Of a stretch of DNA of 25,233 nt, positions 14,566 through 23,855 are shown in pieces; within the stretch, counting starts at the first letter, position 1; the number at the start of each line of letters is the position of its first letter. The notes under the pieces are model-generated. The model saw only the letters and a program-made list of their open reading frames with translations. It did no database searches and had not been told where the DNA came from. A program made the position numbers and the translations under genes. Source of the DNA: Pseudomonadota bacterium (GTDB lineage Bacteria; Myxococcota; UBA9042; PHBI01); contig SXIE01000203.1 of assembly GCA_005772945.1 (NCBI GenBank), positions 1 through 25,233 of the forward strand, read 5' to 3'.

Positions 14566-17351
14566 AGTCCCCGTGAGCGCCATGCCCACGCGAGGGCCAC
14601 GAGCGCCAACACGCCCCCGGCGGCCGGCTCGCCACCCATGCAGCCGCCGTCTTTCGTGGGTGGTGTGACCGCCTCGGCGAGTCCGTCGGGAGCCGTCGTG
14701 GCGTCGCTCGCACTTTCCACGACGACCTCGGCCTCGGGCTCGCCGGGTCCGACGTTCTCGGCCGGCGTCGGAATGACCCCGCTCACGCCCGAGGCGCTCG
14801 AGGCCTCCGCGGGCAGCACCGCGGGCAGCTCGCCGCCCGCCGCTTTCTGCGCGAGCACGCTCGTCGCGACCGCCCACAGCTCGCTCCCGTAGTCTTCGTT
14901 GAACGCCTGAAAGAACACCCGGTCGTCGACCTGCACGAAGCGACGATAGTGGCCGCCGTCGCGGATCGCCGTGTCGGGACCGGGGTTGAGGTCGGCCACC
15001 AGCCAGGTCCCGGCGTCCGTTCCGTCCGACACCCACACCTCCTTGCCGTGCGTGCCGTCGTCGGCCGAGAAGACCAGCAGCTCCTTGCCGGGCCAGATCT
15101 CGACCGCCTTCAAATAGAAGGGCTGCGAGCTGCACTCGCCCGGGCAGATGTCTTTGACCATCGAGGCCACGCCGTCTTTCAGCTTCCAGAGTTCGATGCC
15201 GTTCACGAGATCGTTGGCGCGGAAGAAGAGCGTGTCGCCGACGACCGTGAGATAGGACGGCTCGGAGCCGCGGTCCGCGGTCGGGACGATATCAGCCGCG
15301 AGCGCGATCGTCCGCGAGTTCGGCTCGAACGTGTAGAGCTCGATGCCGACGTTCATCCCGAGCGCGCTGAAGTACACGAGCCCCTCGAACCAGGTCAGCT
15401 CGGTCGGCCACGACGACCCTTCGCCGGGCATGAGATCCCCCGCGAGCGCCATCCCGCCCCCGTCCTGGAACCAGAGCTCCTCGCCCGTCCCGTCGCCCCG
15501 GCCGTCGCAGTAGAGCCGGTTATTGACTGCGACCAGGCTGTGCGCGCCGGCCGGCTCGAGGGGCGCTGAAAGAACCGTCGCGGCGCCCGCCGTCGCGCGC
15601 CAGATCCGCTCGTATTCGCCATCGAACGCGGTGAAATAGACCGTGTCCGCGATGGCGCGCAGCCACATCGGATTGGCGTGGAACGGCCGACCGTAGCCGT
15701 CCTCGCCGGGATAGATGTCCTTGACGAGCGCGGCCCCGACGCCGGGGCGCCATTGCCAGAGCTCCATGCCGGTCTCGCCGTCGTCGGCCGCGAAGTAGAG
15801 GCGGTCCCCGGCGGGCGTGAGCCAGCCTCCGATAGCGCCGTCCTCGCCGCCGAGATCGGTGAGGCGCAGGGTGCTCGTGGCGAGGTTGTCGGTGACGTAG
15901 AGTTCCCGGCCCTTGCCGGCTTCGCTAGCGAGGAAATAGAGCTTCGCGTCAAACGCCTCGAGGTCCTGCGGGTAGTCGATCGCGAGGTCGCTGAGCGGCA
16001 CGGTGCCGAGGCTCGTCCCATCGCTGCGCCAGAGCTGCGCGTCGCCCTCGCCCGGGCGCGCGACGAAGTACAGCCGATCGCCGAGCGCCGTCAGCTCGTA
16101 CGGGGTCGCGCTGTTACCGAACAGGGCGATGTCCTTCACCAGATAGGGGGCCGGTTTCGGCGGGACGACGACCTCGTCCTCGACCACCATGCGCCACAGC
16201 TCGTAGCCGCCGCCCGCATCCTGGGCCGTGAAGTACATCGTGTTGCCGACGCTCGTCAGGAACTGCGGGTTGCCGTCGAACGCGCCGGGCCAGAGGTCGG
16301 CCACCAGCGTCGCCGACACGCCATCGTACTTCCAGAGTTCCTTGCCGTATTCGGAGGTGGACGACGCGAAGTAGAGGGCATTTGCATGGACGTGCAAGCG
16401 ATCGAACTCGCGGTCGGGCACCAGCACGTTCGACTCGCCCGGCACATGGACGCAGAGACCGCGTCGTTTCGCGCCCACGGGCCCGGTGGTACACGCGAAA
16501 TAGAGCAGGTCCTGCCACGGCGTGAGCCAGTCGAGGGCGCTCGAGTCGGGGCCGGGCGAGAGATCGGCGGCCAGCTCGACGCCGGTCGCGGGCGCGTAGC
16601 GGAAGAGCTCGCGCCCGCTGGCGTCCGAGCTGGCGACGAAGAAGAGCTTGTCCCTCCAGACCGTGAGCTCGCTCGGGTTGCTCGAGCCCGCACCGGCGAC
16701 GAGATCGGAGACGCGCGTGTACGTCACGCCGTCGAAACGTGCGAGCTCATCGCCCGCGGCGTCCGCCGTCGCCGAGAGGTAGAGCGCACCGTTCCACGGC
16801 ACGAGCGCGTCGAAGCCGGTGATGTCGGGTGCCCCCGCCAGCTGGGGGCCGACGGCAACGACGCCGTCGTCGGTCAACACGGCGAGCTCGGCCGTGAACT
16901 GGTCGCGGAACTTCCAGAGGTAGAGGCTCTCGCCGAGCACGGTGAGGTAGCTCGGCGCGCTGCCCCAGCCGCCCGGACGGATGTCGTCGACGAGGACCGC
17001 GACGCCCCCCTCGAGCTTGAAGAGCTCGTTGCCGATGGCCGGTTGGGTGCCCTGGAAGTAGAGGGTGCCGGCGAACGGCGTCATGAAAAACGGGCTGCCG
17101 TGGCCGGGCCCGGGCAGGATGTCGACCACGCGCACGGGCGTATCGCCGTCGAGGCGCCAGAGCTCGGCGCCCGCAACTCCGTCGGTCGCCTGGAAGTAGA
17201 GTTGGCCGTTCCAGACCGTGAGGTGATAGGGCACCGAGCCGTCGGGGCCCGGGTTGAGATCGGCGACGCGCTCGGCGCGCTCGCGGGCATGAAGGGACGT
17301 CGGGACGAGCGCGACGACGAGCGTCGACACAGCCAAGAGCAAGCGGCGCAT
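14550..17351 (-). CDS. ELWxxDGT-repeat surface protein with MYXO-CTERM-like tail
   Basis: A 933-residue exported protein. The signal peptide is MRRLLLAVSTLVVALVPTS ending near LHA-RER. The body consists of about fifteen repeats of roughly 45-60 residues, each with a Leu/Ile-x-PG turn, a strand of the type LYFxAxD, and ELW or a variant (ELWRLDG, ELFKLEG, ELWKYDG, ELWRSDG, EVWVSDG), as in the ELWxxDGT repeat family. This suggests a beta-propeller-like shell. The C-terminus, DGGCMGGEPAAGG followed by a hydrophobic segment (VLALVALAWAW) and RSRG, resembles the MYXO-CTERM sorting signal: a Cys, a helix and basic residues. The ATG at 17351 was chosen because it begins the signal peptide. The function is unknown; likely cell-surface attached. 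Confidence 0.85.
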   Translation of the reverse strand: MRRLLLAVSTLVVALVPTSLHARERAERVADLNPGPDGSVPYHLTVWNGQLYFQATDGVAGAELWRLDGDTPVRVVDILPGPGHGSPFFMTPFAGTLYFQGTQPAIGNELFKLEGGVAVLVDDIRPGGWGSAPSYLTVLGESLYLWKFRDQFTAELAVLTDDGVVAVGPQLAGAPDITGFDALVPWNGALYLSATADAAGDELARFDGVTYTRVSDLVAGAGSSNPSELTVWRDKLFFVASSDASGRELFRYAPATGVELAADLSPGPDSSALDWLTPWQDLLYFACTTGPVGAKRRGLCVHVPGESNVLVPDREFDRLHVHANALYFASSTSEYGKELWKYDGVSATLVADLWPGAFDGNPQFLTSVGNTMYFTAQDAGGGYELWRMVVEDEVVVPPKPAPYLVKDIALFGNSATPYELTALGDRLYFVARPGEGDAQLWRSDGTSLGTVPLSDLAIDYPQDLEAFDAKLYFLASEAGKGRELYVTDNLATSTLRLTDLGGEDGAIGGWLTPAGDRLYFAADDGETGMELWQWRPGVGAALVKDIYPGEDGYGRPFHANPMWLRAIADTVYFTAFDGEYERIWRATAGAATVLSAPLEPAGAHSLVAVNNRLYCDGRGDGTGEELWFQDGGGMALAGDLMPGEGSSWPTELTWFEGLVYFSALGMNVGIELYTFEPNSRTIALAADIVPTADRGSEPSYLTVVGDTLFFRANDLVNGIELWKLKDGVASMVKDICPGECSSQPFYLKAVEIWPGKELLVFSADDGTHGKEVWVSDGTDAGTWLVADLNPGPDTAIRDGGHYRRFVQVDDRVFFQAFNEDYGSELWAVATSVLAQKAAGGELPAVLPAEASSASGVSGVIPTPAENVGPGEPEAEVVVESASDATTAPDGLAEAVTPPTKDGGCMGGEPAAGGVLALVALAWAWRSRGLQPHS

Positions 17352-17518
17352 GGGGACCTCTGGATCGTGCGAGGGGGCTCGGCGGCCCCTCCGAGTGCAA
17401 CGCACGTACCTCAGCGCCGCCGGTGCGCCGCGCCGTGGCAAGCCGCGCTGCGGGCGTCGCTGCCACGGGACACGGGGGCGTTCGGCCCGCGCAGCGTGAC
17501 AGCGTCCCGGCCGGTCCC

Positions 17519-17560
17519 GACTTCTTGCGCAAGAATGTGGACCTTCTTGCGCAAGAAGTC
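17519..17560. promoter_or_regulatory. Two TTCTTGCGCAAGAA palindromes in a larger perfect inverted repeat
   Basis: Two exact 14-bp palindromes lie at 17522-17535 and 17544-17557, 22 bp apart (about two helical turns). They are enclosed in a perfect 17-bp inverted repeat (GACTTCTTGCGCAAGAA and its complement) with an 8-nt spacer. This could be a paired operator for a dimeric regulator about 170-210 bp upstream of the ELWxxDGT gene, or a long stem-loop in the 3' region of the 17617-18651 transcript. Confidence 0.6.
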
Positions 17561-17589
17561 CCCGTCACCGCATGCCAAGCGGGTGCGCG

Positions 17590-17631
17590 CGCACGACCCC
17601 CTGTTTGGCGGCCGGCTCAGGGGGTCGTGCG
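17590..17631 (-). terminator. Strong 14-bp hairpin overlapping the end of the membrane protein gene
   Basis: CGCACGACCCCCTG (17590-17603) and CAGGGGGTCGTGCG (17618-17631) are perfect inverted arms around a 14-nt loop. The right arm contains the last codons and stop of the minus-strand gene. No T-run follows. It may stop transcription or protect the 3' end. Confidence 0.45.
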
Positions 17632-18651
17632 ACCGAACCGACGCTGCCAGACCGGCCACGAGAGGACGACGATCGCCAGGATGATGATCGCCGCGCCGCC
17701 GAGCTCGGACGCTCGCAAGACGCTCGCCTCGCCGAGGGCGACCAGCACGAACGACGCGACCACGCCGGCGAGCACACTGGCCGCGCGGTTGACTGGCACG
17801 GTGTAGGCGTTCTCCTGCGGCTCGAGAAGCACCAACGCCCCGAAGGCCCCCGTCCCCTGCGAGCACAGCCCGGCCAGGACGACCCAGAGGATGGCGGCGA
17901 CGTCGCCGTCCAACCCGGCGACGCCGGCTCGGAGTTCGGCGCCGAACGAGGTGTCGGTCGCGGCCAGGATCCCCAGCACGAGAAGCGCGAACGGGGTCGC
18001 GATCATCTGCTCCTCGACGAAGAATGCGAGGCGTTGCTCGCGCCCGCCCGGGCCGAACGCCTTCGCGCGCGACGACATCCAGCTCAGGCGGAAGAAGTAT
18101 CCGCCGAGGTAGATCACGACGACCGCGGTCGACGCCACGGTGAGCTCCGGGCCGCCCGCCGACGACAGCCCGAACGCGACCAAGAGCGACACGAGCGAGA
18201 GCCCCGAGCCCGCCCAGGACCACCACGGAATGCTCGCAAACGTCCGCCCGGTCAGCCGATCCACGATCGGCGCGAGGAGCAGCACGCCACCGCGCATGAG
18301 CAACATCATGAAGACGATGCTCAGCTTGTCGAACGTGTAGGCGAGCGTCGTCGTCAGGATGATCCCCGCCGTCGCGACGCCCGAGAAGAACGTGACGAAG
18401 CGCGGCCGGGGCAAGGAGAGCGGCCCGACGCGCGTGTGCGGCGCGTACTTCCACCAACCCATCGCCGTGATGAAGACGAGCATGCCGACGGTCGAGGCGA
18501 GCGTCGCGATCGGCAGGATCGCCATCCCCGACCAGGCGTGGTCGAGGCCGTGGCCCGACGAGACGCGCTTGGTGACGAGCGCATAGGGCACGTAGGCGGC
18601 GAAGTAGCCGAAGGCGAAACCCCAGATCCGCAGCGAATGAACGTGGCTCAT
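17617..18651 (-). CDS. Multi-spanning membrane protein, possibly a DMT-type transporter
   Basis: A 344-residue, strongly hydrophobic protein with about ten predicted helices, such as IWGFAFGYFAAYVPYALV, AILPIATLASTVGMLVFITA, TFFSGVATAGIILTTTLAYTF and AAIIILAIVVLSWPVW. Short basic loops lie between them. Size, helix number and the mid-protein duplication impression fit the drug/metabolite transporter superfamily, but I see no motif that fixes a substrate. The ATG at 18651 has GGAG 6 nt upstream and starts MSHVHSLRIWG; the frame stays open 43 codons further upstream without membrane-protein character. Monocistronic, with a hairpin at its end. Confidence 0.7.
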   Translation of the reverse strand: MSHVHSLRIWGFAFGYFAAYVPYALVTKRVSSGHGLDHAWSGMAILPIATLASTVGMLVFITAMGWWKYAPHTRVGPLSLPRPRFVTFFSGVATAGIILTTTLAYTFDKLSIVFMMLLMRGGVLLLAPIVDRLTGRTFASIPWWSWAGSGLSLVSLLVAFGLSSAGGPELTVASTAVVVIYLGGYFFRLSWMSSRAKAFGPGGREQRLAFFVEEQMIATPFALLVLGILAATDTSFGAELRAGVAGLDGDVAAILWVVLAGLCSQGTGAFGALVLLEPQENAYTVPVNRAASVLAGVVASFVLVALGEASVLRASELGGAAIIILAIVVLSWPVWQRRFGRTTP

Positions 18652-18808
18652 CGCTCCGCCCGATCGCGTGGGTCGCGCTCTGCATCGGACATTCGGGCTC
18701 TCGCGGACATACGCGCCTCCGGTGGCCGGAGCATACCACCGACTGTCGACGCGCGCCGCTCGGTCGCCGCTCGACCGCATCGGCGCGCCCGCACGCGACC
18801 GCGCGCGT

Positions 18809-19657
18809 TCAGCGGTCGGTCCCGACGAAGGCGCGCGCCGCGACCCGCACGCGCTCCTGCACCGACGGCGGAACCGCCGCGGCGCGGGCGCTCCTACAAG
18901 CGCTCAGCGCGCGCTTGAGCGCATCGCACGCCGTGGCGCACGCATCGCACGACGCGACGTGCGCCTCCATGCGCGCGCAGTCGACAGCGCTGAGGTCGCC
19001 ATCGAGCTTCTGCGACCAGAGCGCGACGACGTCGGGACAAATGCGCGCCACCTCGACCTGCGGCGCCTCGAGCCAGGGCCGCAGCGCCGCGCGCAACGCC
19101 GCGCGCGCCCGATGCAAGCGGCTCTTGAGGGCCCCCTCGCTGACCCCGAGCGCCTCGGCCGCCTCGCGCGCGCTGAGCTCCTCGACGTCCCGCAGGACGA
19201 GGACCTCGCGCTGCTCCTCGGCGAGAGTGTCGAGCGCCCGAACGACCACCCGGGCCAGCTCGCCGTCCGACGCGCACGCCTCGGGATTCGGCGCCTCGTC
19301 GGCGCGCGCGTCCGGATGGGGGTCCGGCGCGGGCGGCTGGTTCTTCAGCCCGCGTCGCCGGCGCACACACGCGCTCCGCGCCAACGCGAAGGCCCAGCTC
19401 GTGAACGACGCGCGCCCGGCGAACCCGTCCAGGCCGTGGGTGATGGCGATGAGCGTATCCTGCAGGACATCGTCCGCATCCGCATCGTGGCGGCACATCC
19501 TGAGGCCGAAGCGATGAACCGCCGGCGCCACCGCGGACAGGAGCGCCTCGAGCGCCGCGCGATCCCCTCGGCGCGCGTCCGCGACGAGCTGCGCGATGGG
19601 GGGCGCCGGAGTCGGGTCGCAGGCGGGGGTCTCGGAGGGCATCGGCGGCTCACGCAT
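18809..19657 (-). CDS. ECF-type RNA polymerase sigma factor fused to a C-terminal zinc-finger domain
   Basis: A 282-residue protein. Sigma region 2 covers about 20-95, with DADDVLQDTLIAITHGLDGF and SFTSWAFALARSACVRRRR. Region 4 covers about 135-190, with EEQREVLVLRDVEELSARE, then AAEALGVSEGALKSRLHRAR as helix-turn-helix. The tail has CPDVVALWSQKLDGDL and MEAHVASCDACATAC, the His-x3-Cys-x2-Cys pattern of zf-HC2 anti-sigma domains. Having the anti-sigma-like module in cis suggests self-control or redox/zinc sensing. The start is uncertain: ATG at 19657 (MREPPMPSE) or 19642 (MPSETPAC). It is divergent from the OmpA operon, across a 149-bp region. Confidence 0.88.
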   Translation of the reverse strand: MREPPMPSETPACDPTPAPPIAQLVADARRGDRAALEALLSAVAPAVHRFGLRMCRHDADADDVLQDTLIAITHGLDGFAGRASFTSWAFALARSACVRRRRGLKNQPPAPDPHPDARADEAPNPEACASDGELARVVVRALDTLAEEQREVLVLRDVEELSAREAAEALGVSEGALKSRLHRARAALRAALRPWLEAPQVEVARICPDVVALWSQKLDGDLSAVDCARMEAHVASCDACATACDALKRALSACRSARAAAVPPSVQERVRVAARAFVGTDR

Positions 19658-19806
19658 ACCCGAAGCAACGGCGCCGTGACCAGCCTCCGCTTTTCGGCCG
19701 CCCCGACGCCGGTCGAATCCCCGCGGGCACCTCCGCCCCGACGAGCGCCCGAGAAGCCGCTGTCGCGGGCCTTCAAAGTCCCGACGATTCAGCATACTCT
19801 CATGCG

Positions 19807-21435
19807 ATGCGTGGGTTGCCTGCGATGGTGTCCGTCATGACGCTGGGGCTCGGGGGATGGTCGACGGCAACCGCCGCGGGCCCGGATCCGCGCCTGTTCA
19901 CGGCCGCGGAGTCGCCCGGGGCGATCTTCGGTGTGGACACGCCGCGGGTGGTCGGCCACCTCCGACCGTTCGTGGCGGTCGGATTCGACACGGCCAACGA
20001 CGAGCTCGTCAGCGTCTTGGACGGGACGAAAGTGCGGCTCTTGTCGCAACGCTCGACCTGGGACTTCGCGGCGGGCTTCGGTGTCACCGATCGGCTCGAG
20101 CTCGCGCTGGCGGTCCCGGTCCTGGCCATCGTCGCGGCCGAGGGTGCCGACGTTGCCGCGGACGTAGGCGATCTGCGCCTGCGCGCGAAGGTGCGCCTGC
20201 TCGGAGGCCGCGCCGGCGAGTCCGGCCTCGGCCTCGGGCTCCTCGCCGAGTTCGGCTTCCCGACCGGCGGCGACACTCCGTTTGCCGGGGCAGGCGGCTT
20301 CAGCGGGACGTTCGCGGCGCTCGCGAGCTATGGGCTTGCCGAGGGCCCGGTCTTCGCGGCGATGCTAGGCGTGCGTGGGCGCGGGGCGGAGCGCATCGAA
20401 GGCCTGGCGATCGGCTCGGAGCTGCGCTGGGGCCTGGGCGTCGACGTGCCGCTCGTCAAGCAGCTTGCGCTGATGGGCGAGATCGAAGGCGCCGTCGGAC
20501 TCGTGTCGCCGGACCAATTCCCGATCGAGGCGCGCTTCGGCGCACGCATGCATGTCGGTGCCGGTGTCAGCTTCGCGTTGGCCGGCGGGGCTGGCCTCAC
20601 CGAGGGCTACGGCGCACCCGACTGGCGCGTGCTCGTGGGCCTGAGCTGGGTCCAGGGAGGCGCGACGCCGGTGGTCACGTTGGCACCCAAGGAGCTGACG
20701 CCGGCCGAGCGGCTGAGGAACCGGACGGGCCAGAAACCCGACCCACAGCATCCCGATCCGAACACGCCCGCGGTGCCGTCCGAGACGCCGGCGATGGATC
20801 TCACGGCATTCGACACCGCGGCGGACCTCGATGCCGATCCGGACCAGGACGGCGTGCTGGGCGAGCTCGACAGCTGCCCCGTCGAGCGCGAGGACGTCGA
20901 CGGCTTCGGCGACGTCGACGGCTGCCCCGACCCGGACAACGACGGCGACGGCCTCCTGGACGCTGCCGACAAGTGCGCCGAGGCCGCCGAGACCCTCAAC
21001 GGCGTCGACGACTACGATGGCTGTCCCGACGGGGCGGCGCCCGACGTGATCGATCTGAGCTCGCCCGATCTGACGCAAGCGATCGTCTTCGAGTCGCGCA
21101 GTGACGTCCTGCAGGCGGCTTCGGACGCGCCGCTCAGGCAGATCGCCTTGATCCTGCGCGCCAGCGGCGCCAAGACGCGCGTCCGCATCGAGGGTCACAC
21201 CGACAGCCAGGGAGACCCCGAGTTCAACGTCGATCTGTCCCAGCGCCGCGCCATTCGCGTGCGCATGCAGCTCATCGCGCTCGGGGTGCCACCCGAGCGC
21301 ATGGTCGCCAAGGGCTTCGGCGCGACGCGCATCATCGCGAACGAAAAGGACGAGGCGGGCCGCCAGAGGAACCGGCGCGTGGTGATCGTGCCGCTCTACG
21401 ACGACTCCGGGCCCAGACCGGGAGGCGGACGATGA
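19807..21435 (+). CDS. OmpA-family outer-membrane protein with type-3 calcium repeats
   Basis: A 542-residue protein: signal peptide ending TATAA-G; N-terminal beta-barrel-like region (about 25-300) rich in Gly and alternating strands; a Pro-rich linker (PDPQHPDPNTP); thrombospondin type-3-like Asp-rich repeats (DADPDQDGVLGELDSCP, DNDGDGLLDAADKC, GVDDYDGCPDG); and a C-terminal OmpA domain, about 420-530. The last has IRIEGHTDSQGDPEFNVDLS-type text (RIEGHTDSQG, LSQRRA, GFGATRI) that binds peptidoglycan. It anchors the outer membrane to the wall. No good ribosome site is seen at the ATG. The stop overlaps the next start as ATGA, so it is the first gene of a three-gene operon. Confidence 0.9.
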   Translation: MRGLPAMVSVMTLGLGGWSTATAAGPDPRLFTAAESPGAIFGVDTPRVVGHLRPFVAVGFDTANDELVSVLDGTKVRLLSQRSTWDFAAGFGVTDRLELALAVPVLAIVAAEGADVAADVGDLRLRAKVRLLGGRAGESGLGLGLLAEFGFPTGGDTPFAGAGGFSGTFAALASYGLAEGPVFAAMLGVRGRGAERIEGLAIGSELRWGLGVDVPLVKQLALMGEIEGAVGLVSPDQFPIEARFGARMHVGAGVSFALAGGAGLTEGYGAPDWRVLVGLSWVQGGATPVVTLAPKELTPAERLRNRTGQKPDPQHPDPNTPAVPSETPAMDLTAFDTAADLDADPDQDGVLGELDSCPVEREDVDGFGDVDGCPDPDNDGDGLLDAADKCAEAAETLNGVDDYDGCPDGAAPDVIDLSSPDLTQAIVFESRSDVLQAASDAPLRQIALILRASGAKTRVRIEGHTDSQGDPEFNVDLSQRRAIRVRMQLIALGVPPERMVAKGFGATRIIANEKDEAGRQRNRRVVIVPLYDDSGPRPGGGR

Positions 21436-23855
21436 AGGCCGCATCAGGCTCGCGCTACTCGCGATGGCTCGTGGCGCTCGCCAGCGTCGCCTGGCTCGCC
21501 TCGGCCGGCGCCGCGCGTGCCCTTCCGCCGATTTCGCCCGACACCCCGGTCCGCCTGTACACCGTCCTGCCGGGGGACTCGGCGTGGAGCATCGCGGAGC
21601 AGTTCCTGGGGTCCGGCGACCGCTACCCCATCATCTATCAGTACAACAACTTCATGGCGAAGCCGCCGTTCTTGCTGAAGCCCGGCGAGACGCTGCGCCT
21701 GCCGATCATCGGCGGGGGTGGCGGGCCCGAGGCCGAGGTCGCCTGGCTCGTCCGCGACGTCAAAGCCAAGCCGCCGCGGGCCGTCGATTGGCTGACGGCG
21801 CGCGCGCCGATGAGCCTCTGGACGCTCTACCGCGTGGCGACCGGGAACGCGTCGGCCGCGCACATCGTCTTCGACGACAAATCCGATCTCCGGCTGCGCG
21901 AGCGAGCGCTGCTCGTCATCTATGGCGCGTCGGCCAGCGCGGCGCGCACGACCCGACACGACAAGACCGAGATCGAGCTGGAGCAGGGCACGATCGTCGG
22001 CGGCCTGGCGGCGCTCGACGCCGCCGGGGGGAGCACGTTCAAGGTCAAGACCGTGTCCGGCGCGGTCGACGTGCTCGGCAAGGCGATCCAAATCCAGGCC
22101 GACGCGGCGGCGACGATGGTGTCCGCCTTCCTCGGCAGCGCGCGCGTCGCGACGCAAGGCGGCACGGTCACGGTGCGCGAATCGCAGGGCACGATCGTCG
22201 AGCGCGGGAAACAGCCAGAGGCCCCGCGCCCGCTTCCGACGGCCCCGCGCTGGGTCGATCATCTGGGGAAGGCCACCGACGAGGCACCGCCGGTGATCGT
22301 CGCGCTGATGCCCGGGCAGAAAGCCAGCTGGGAAGCCGCGTGGGAGTCCGTGGCGCGGGCGGCGCGCTACCGCGTGGAGCTCGCCAGCGACGAGGAATTC
22401 CACCAGGTCCTCTATGACGTCGAGGTGGGTGCGGGTGTCACGCGCGTGAAGCTCTCGGATCTCCAAGGTGGCCGATACTACCTGCGGGTCGCGTCGCGCG
22501 ACCAGCGCATGCTCGAGAGCAAGCCGGTCGCCGCACGCCGACTCGATGTCGTTCCGCTGGAGCTCGCCCGCTGGCCCGTGACATCGGCGGCCGGTGTCCT
22601 CGAGGTCGTCGGCTACGGGCGCATCGCCGTGCCCGAGGGGTTCCTCTTGCGCGACAGCGCGGCGCCGTTGGGCACCGAGCCGAGCAACGTCGCCCGCCTC
22701 GTGACACCCGGCCGCCACGACCTCGACCTGTACGCAGACGACTCGCCCAGACCGGCGCGCCTCAGGTTCGAGGTCATCCCGGTCACCCCGCGCCTGGCGG
22801 CGCCGACGCCCCCCAATCCGACGGTCCCGCGCGAGCCGCACGTCGATCCGCTGAAGATCGGCGTCAAGCTCATCGACGCGCGGGGACGCCTCGCGACGCT
22901 CCCGAACGTGGCGATCGAGCAGCTCGGGCCGGAGCCAGCCGACCCGCCCGTTGCGCTGCCGGTTCGGATGCTCGACGGGGTGTATCTGACCGAGGTGCCG
23001 CCGATGCCGGCGAAGGGACCCAACAACGTCGCGTTGCGCGTCCGTTGGCCGGGCGGCGTCTTGGGCGAGGCAAGCCTGCCGGTCGAGATGCTCCAGGCGC
23101 CCGACGACGCCGGAATCCATGAATGGCAGCCGGCGCTGGCGCGGCCCGAGCGAGGCATCCGGGGGTGGGCGCAACCCGCGCCGCTCGCGCCTGCCCAGGC
23201 CCGCATGGGCGTGGCCGTCGGCGTCGCCGGGCGCGACCCGACCAGCGGCTTGGTCGACCTCGTGTTCTCGGGCGAGGTCCCGCTCGGCGAGCGCCTCGCC
23301 CTCTGGAGCGACTTCACGTTCCAGTCGATCTGGTTCGAGGACCAAGGCGCCGGCCAGAGCCACATCGGCGATGTGCAGCTCGGCGGCCGCTGGCGGCTCA
23401 CGTTCGGGCAGCTGACCCTGGCGCCCTATGCGCGCCTCGGGATCCCGATCGGGCGCGGCGAGGTCGCGCGTCTCCTCACGCTCGAGCCCGGCGTGACCGC
23501 GCGCCTCGAGCTCGCGACCGGGCTCATGCTCGATGGGCGCGTCGCCTTCACGACCGGCACGGACTTCGACAAGTCGGGCGCGGTCGCGCTCGCCGGCTCG
23601 GTGGCGATCACCGGGCACCCGGGGATCCGCGCCTCGCTCTCCCTGGGCTGGGAGACGCAAGGCATGGCGTGGGCCGACGGCGACACCTCCCCCAGCGGCG
23701 CGCTGCTCAATTCGGCGGGCCTGGGGGTCGGCTTCTATTTCGGGCGCGCGCGGCTCGCGCTGTCGGTCGGCATGGGGATCGGGGACGAGTCCGAAGCGCG
23801 GCTCGGGCTGTGGCTCGTGCGCGCGGTGCTCGATATCGGTCTTGGGGCCGACTGA
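21432..23855 (+). CDS. LysM-FecR-fibronectin-like protein with C-terminal beta-barrel
   Basis: An 807-residue exported protein. After a signal peptide ending near ARA, LysM (about 40-92) shows YTVLPGDSAWSIAEQFLG, YQYNNF and LKPGETLRLP. A FecR-type beta domain (about 130-255) has LWTLYRVATGNASAAHIVF, LRLRERALLVIY and FKVKTVSGAVDVLG. A fibronectin-III-like unit follows (about 285-375; ARYRVELASDEEFHQVLYD, GGRYYLRV). The C-terminal 210 residues look like a Gly/aromatic beta-barrel. FecR domains usually sit in proteins that signal to sigma factors; here there is no membrane anti-sigma anchor. LysM suggests wall binding. Overlaps both neighbours (ATGA and TGATG). Confidence 0.85.
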   Translation: MKAASGSRYSRWLVALASVAWLASAGAARALPPISPDTPVRLYTVLPGDSAWSIAEQFLGSGDRYPIIYQYNNFMAKPPFLLKPGETLRLPIIGGGGGPEAEVAWLVRDVKAKPPRAVDWLTARAPMSLWTLYRVATGNASAAHIVFDDKSDLRLRERALLVIYGASASAARTTRHDKTEIELEQGTIVGGLAALDAAGGSTFKVKTVSGAVDVLGKAIQIQADAAATMVSAFLGSARVATQGGTVTVRESQGTIVERGKQPEAPRPLPTAPRWVDHLGKATDEAPPVIVALMPGQKASWEAAWESVARAARYRVELASDEEFHQVLYDVEVGAGVTRVKLSDLQGGRYYLRVASRDQRMLESKPVAARRLDVVPLELARWPVTSAAGVLEVVGYGRIAVPEGFLLRDSAAPLGTEPSNVARLVTPGRHDLDLYADDSPRPARLRFEVIPVTPRLAAPTPPNPTVPREPHVDPLKIGVKLIDARGRLATLPNVAIEQLGPEPADPPVALPVRMLDGVYLTEVPPMPAKGPNNVALRVRWPGGVLGEASLPVEMLQAPDDAGIHEWQPALARPERGIRGWAQPAPLAPAQARMGVAVGVAGRDPTSGLVDLVFSGEVPLGERLALWSDFTFQSIWFEDQGAGQSHIGDVQLGGRWRLTFGQLTLAPYARLGIPIGRGEVARLLTLEPGVTARLELATGLMLDGRVAFTTGTDFDKSGAVALAGSVAITGHPGIRASLSLGWETQGMAWADGDTSPSGALLNSAGLGVGFYFGRARLALSVGMGIGDESEARLGLWLVRAVLDIGLGAD

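Noticed and set aside
17423..17806. Plus-strand open frames across the 17.5-kb palindromes
   Set aside because: They run opposite to the membrane-protein gene, have no start signals, and their apparent LAQEV/FLRKK text comes only from the palindrome.
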